From: Marchantia polymorpha subsp. ruderalis | Taxonomy: Eukaryota > Streptophyta > Marchantiopsida > Marchantiales > Marchantiaceae | DNA: 64,000 nucleotides | NCBI GenBank assembly: GCA_037833965.1 | Contig: AP031351.1 | Location: 20,906,501 to 20,970,500 of the forward strand | Direction of reading: 5' to 3' | Shown: one piece after another, positions 59,472-64,000 of the stretch | How the letters are laid out: each line of letters opens with the position of its first letter | Numbering within the stretch: position 1 is the first letter of the stretch | Notes under the pieces: model-generated | The model's database searches: none | Seen by the model: the letters and a program-made list of their open reading frames with translations, nothing else | What the model was told of the DNA's origin: nothing | Translations under genes and position numbers: made by a program

Positions 59472-62400
59472 CTTCAGGAGTGTATGTCCTATGGTGTATG
59501 CAGATGTTTTGGACGCCGATGGATGCAGATAAATGGATAGATGGATAATTAGATAGCTAGCTAGCTACATCCAGCTGCAGCCAGCCACTTTGAATTCTGA
59601 ACATGAACCGAGAACCTGTAGTTCGGAAGACAATGAGTCGGACAAAGTTTTCCCCAACGACGTTATGATGGAGCTAGCTCGAGCTCGAGCGCAAGGTCCT
59701 TGCGCACTGGGACCCGGCTGCGTTGGACTCGGGCTCACCTGGGGATGAATGAATGAATGAATGAATGAATGACTGCTGCGTGTGACAGGGATTCGCAGCC
59801 GAGCTGACAGCTACGTAGATTATGGGAAGGATCAACTGGAGTATCTCCACAAGTCCAGCAAGACACGATAAAAGAGCACACTCGCCTGAAGGAGTAGTAG
59901 TAGCAGTAGAAGAAGGCGAGTACTACTAGTCAAGCTTATCTACATTAATGATTATGGTCAGAGATAATTCGTAGATTCGGACGAACATGAGCACCGGACG
60001 AGGAGAGCTGTGGCTACGCTAGGCTAGAGAAGAGCATCCTAGCCCAGGTCTATTATAAGCTACTAGTGAGTCGAATAAGGGCAAAGATGTCATCGATCAT
60101 CTGAGCCTTTCTTGATGTATGAGCTCGCTCGCTGTTAAAAGTCTGTGAAAGGGTGCATCATTTATATGCTCGGTTCAGGCGTCGCAAGCAGAGCAGAGCA
60201 GCAACATAATCGAGTGGAATTAAAAGGTGAAAAGGGCGACGAGTCGGAGAAGGCGAAATGAGCAGCCAGCCAGCCAGCCACGAATGATTTTGTCGTGAAA
60301 TGAGCCTCCACCACCGCCGCGGTTGCGGTCTTGCTCGATGCTGGCCATGGTTATAGCGACTGCAGTCCGGTTAGCGGAACCGATTACGTCACAGACCAAT
60401 GCCATGACTTCGTTTGTAGCGCGCATTATGCTGAATCAAGGCTCTCTCTCAGGGGCATTCGAGCTCCTGATTGGCAAGGGCCGAGCGGTGCAAAGTTGGA
60501 AGTACCGTGGTACAGTACCGCGAGTGGCTGAGCATGATGCCAGCTCCGGATCCTGAGCTTGTCATCATCAGCAGTAACTTCATTTACGCCTACATAAACG
60601 TCAAGATCTGGTGATGAGATCCATGGGCGAGCAGTAGCTAGGAGCTTGAGGGCTGGGCCATCGCCTATATAATGGAAATTCGTCCCCCACCACCACCTGG
60701 TCCAGTCTGACTTCCGTCCAGGCTCACAGCGGACCAGAGCTTTCGACGGTACGAGTGCAGCGGCTGTCGCTGGATGGATATCGATAACTCCATGGTCCCC
60801 ATCGTTCTCTTCTGAATTCCTTTGTCATTGGCTGGGATGACAGTTCTAGCCCGAAATTAACACCTTTAGAGGCTTATCAGTCGTCAGGCATGGCCTCAAA
60901 GATCTGGGAGAACGCCAGGTCTAGCTCGTAAACTTAGACACATGAATTTATACGAATGGTGCTTTCTAGAAACGCACCAAGGGTGGACCATAATCCGATT
61001 CAAGCTGTAATCAACACTTTATTTACCGGCGCACGGTTTGTCGAACTCCTGACGGTCCTAACAACATATTCCCCGGACTCGGCATCCCCATCCATACCGG
61101 CCCATGCTGAGCAGAAATTCTGCTTCATGAGCAACAGAAGGACTCAGCAAATTTTGTGGGCAATGAGTGGAGGGAACTCTATAAAATGATAATGGATTGA
61201 CAGAAGTTTAAGGCTCTAGATTGTGGAATCTCAAGGATCTGGCCAGACAGCTCTTTTAGAGCTTTATAGACCTTCAAGTATTTTGACAGTAATTTAAAGT
61301 GGAGCCTTTCTAACTCGATCTGAACTTGAAGCTTTTGGCAAGCGCTAGCTCGATAGCTTCCGAATGATGACTGAACCAGTCCAGGTTCCAACTTGACACT
61401 CTGGTGGGAATGTACATGAAATGAGAATCATCCATTCAACGCAGCTATGCATGCTCTTGTTCACTTCCTTGGACATGGCATCAAATGCAACTGCCCTCGT
61501 CGTATCGAGTTGTGGCGCTCAACATGCAAGCTACAATGTAGACTTCTAAGACTTGAGCGTGTAGGGTGAAGCTCAATTCCAACAGAGGACATCACATGTG
61601 AAAGCTTGAAAGGCTCATAGTGAAAGCGTTCCGCGTGAAGATGAAGAGTATTTTTCAAGCATACTATGCGATGGAAAGCTAAGCTTTAGACTTTTATAAA
61701 GCGGAGGAAAGTTTGGGATTCCTTGGGAGCGCAAGCTGGTGTAGATCACATCTAGCGTTGTACAGAGTGTCACATCACATTCCAATTGTACCGGAAGAAT
61801 ATGATTGGAAAAGATTTATGTCAAGGAAAATATCACACAAAGTGAGTCATCATCCAGATCTTGCAGTATACAAGAGACAGAATTTGAGCGGGCTCTGCCG
61901 AACACCATAGTCCAGGTGCTGTCTAGAACTTTCATCATGAGTCACGTTGTCAGATATAACATAATTTGGCGACGATAAGTGAGCTAATGTGGTCTTGCTT
62001 TCTGAAAGAATGATGATGGACACCACGGTTCACAGCTAATCTCGTAGATTTGGGCATGGAGTCCGGAGTACTAGGTGTAATGAGGGCTCTATGATCAGAC
62101 TCAAGTGCCCGAGCCATTAGTCAACCCATCTGGAAAGTTCGCCTTTAATGATGATTTGATGCACTGCATGTACTACCAGTGAACTTCAGTAACCTGGCAT
62201 GTGCAAAGCATCAGGCACCTTCGTACCTTGCCTAAATTGGCTGCTCATTGTTACGGTGGGTTCTGAAGAAACGCTAATCCCCTGAAACCTGGACGAACGT
62301 TGCAAGGGAAAGGCCCATTATCTCCAAAAGGCAAACCTGGTTAAAAGGTTGAACCCTGACAAGGGCAACGGAGTGTATGACAGAGTCTGGACCCACAACG

Positions 62401-64000
62401 GGGTTTGGGTTGGTGAGGTGGTTCATACACTATACGTCACGTATTCATACGGCGACGCTGAACCACGTCGAGTCCAATGGATGCTTACTGCAGATAAGCC
62501 GAAGGCCGGGAGAAATATTGGATTCAAGCCATGTTCGAAAAGTCTCGTCTCCTTAGACGACATTCCATACACATTCTCTGCACAGATCGGCTCACATCAG
62601 GGACGCATGCAATGCAATCCAAAGCAATGCACCTCAATGCAATGGAGCGCAGCTCTGCAGCGCCATGGATGTATTTGTGCGTTATCCACCTAGCTCCCAG
62701 CTGGAAGCTAGGTGGATAGATTCTGATGGGAACGGGGCTGAGGGTCAGTTTTAGCGGCGCTTCTTCTTTCTGAGTAGCAGCTACCTCTGAGTGCTACAAT
62801 ACCTCATGCACCAGCTACACCTACTGTCATATCTAGATATACAGCATGAGACGGGAAGAGATGATTGTGTGTCAGAGCCGATTCTGCAACGAGTGGAGGC
62901 TAGCAATTGGTCGGCTCGAAAAATTCGATCTCGCCATCGAGCTTCAGTACATGTACAAGGCTCCTGGTGGTAGCTGTAGAGGAGGTATGTCTAGCAGTGC
63001 CTAGTCTGAGTAGTACCGTGGTAAGCAGTTTGGGCTTCGTAAGCTCCGCTTGCTGGTGGTGGTTCAGTCCGCACTACTCAGCAGGACTTTTGAGGTCATC
63101 TCATGCCATTTCACCTCAGCACGCGTACTTGCATCGTGGAGGACGGGTGACCATCACTCTGTCTCAACTCTGCTCTGCACTGCTCTATTCTGCTCTCATC
63201 TGTTGAGCCGTAGCTCAAGGCCCCACAAATGTCCTCACCTTAGCCTGGTTAAATCGGCAGCCATCCACTGTCTGAGCTTCTCTCGGAGTCAAGCTCGAAT
63301 GAGCGTCAGAAGGCCCGGTCCCCTGTCCTTGTAGAAAAATCTTCAGAGAGTAGCAGGTGTGGACAGATGATGTCAAATCTCGGACCTTGGGTTGGGCTGA
63401 AAACGTGCGCTTCGTGCCACTGAGTTGTTCGGTAATCCCAGCGCATTTCAAATGTCAGCAGTCACGGAATGACTCACAAAACTGCAAATGCAACCCGAAG
63501 TCACCCCATTCATCCCCTTATCTCTCTCTCTCTCTCCCCCCTTCTTCAGTCGTGGCTACTGCACGAGAATATTCTCCAGAGGGAAGGCCTATGCTCTAGC
63601 CCAGGAGATTCTTGCTGCAAAGTCAAACATGGTGGAGTTGGGGGTACCGCAGTTCAAGAGGTGCCTCCACTTCTCTGGTCTGAGGCGATCGTGATCAGTA
63701 GCAGCACTCTTGTTTATCTAGGCTGAGTACATCATGCTGATGAATGAAAGTAAAGAGGAGGTATGGAACGGCTAAGTTTGACAAAGCGCATGAGCAAGTC
63801 TATAACAGCCGTGTCCAGCCACGGAGTCCGAGAGAAAAGTGGTAACAGTTTATATGGTTTTCTTGATTCGTGTGAGGCCCGGGCCAATGGAATTCATAAG
63901 CAAGTCCCCGAGGGAAAACAGCAAATCATCAGCGGCAGCTGGGCCCGGAATCTGAAGTTACAGATTGTCGAGTTTCGGTTTCATGAGCATTCCGAATTTC
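59472..64000. other. Neprosin 5' flank and intergenic DNA, no gene recognised
   Basis: Contains a GAAT microsatellite at about 59743-59771. Two TATA-like words could mark promoters: CTATTATAAG at about 60050-60059 (TATAATAG on the minus strand, toward the neprosin gene) and CCTATATAATGG at about 60663-60674 (plus strand). A 13-bp-arm palindrome lies at 62683-62718 and a TC run at about 63521-63537. Frames up to about 115 codons match no family I know. Confidence 0.4.
59743..59771. repeat. (GAAT)n microsatellite
   Basis: About seven copies of a four-base unit in the 5' flank of the neprosin gene. Confidence 0.9.

Noticed and set aside
1-64000. CRISPR arrays, bacterial operons, phage genes
   Set aside because: The regular repeats found are microsatellites, minisatellites or transposon-derived; introns and plant protein families rule out a prokaryotic source.

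Overview
This window looks like nuclear DNA of a land plant. Its three recognisable intact or near-intact genes are spliced with GT-AG introns and belong to plant families: a PUX-type UBX protein, a GTE (plant BET) bromodomain protein and a neprosin-domain protein. Moderately GC-rich gene islands full of short GA, GGA, CCCT and GGCA repeats alternate with very AT-rich transposon graveyards. A bryophyte (liverwort-like) or another early-diverging plant would fit, but I cannot fix the species from sequence alone.

Layout. 1-4.4 kb: no recognisable gene, several microsatellites. 4.4-10.4 kb: AT-rich, with a copia LTR and primer-binding site (minus strand), a ~95-105 bp tandem array that flips orientation, two hAT-like MITEs built around GGCATGCC repeats, and a 29-bp-arm hairpin. 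13.15-17.6 kb, minus: a UBX/UIM gene reconstructed as eight phase-consistent exons but lacking its N-terminal UBA domain and a clear start. 18.1-19.4 kb: a decayed tandem copy of its UIM exons. 19.4-30.7 kb: an ~11 kb AT-rich block with outward-facing copia fossils sharing one LTR family, a 36-bp (12-codon) minisatellite, and a possible aspartic-protease remnant. 33.2-38.65 kb, plus: a complete nine-exon GTE gene (824 aa). Two of its introns each carry a related hAT-like MITE with a perfect 8-bp target duplication. 41.6-47.3 kb, plus: a decayed LRR receptor kinase. 50.4-51.5 kb, minus: a tentative spliced gene I do not recognise. 54.6-59.5 kb, minus: a neprosin-domain gene (7 exons, about 479 aa). 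59.5-64 kb: no recognisable gene.

The genes do not form a pathway or cluster. The UBX protein points to p97/CDC48 ubiquitin-dependent protein handling, the GTE protein to acetyl-lysine reading on chromatin, the neprosin protein to the secretory route, and the kinase relic to cell-surface signalling. The most notable features are structural: UIM exon duplication with compatible phases, two MITE families with readable target duplications, and retroelement-derived minisatellite formation. I found no evidence of a new enzymatic or defence system.
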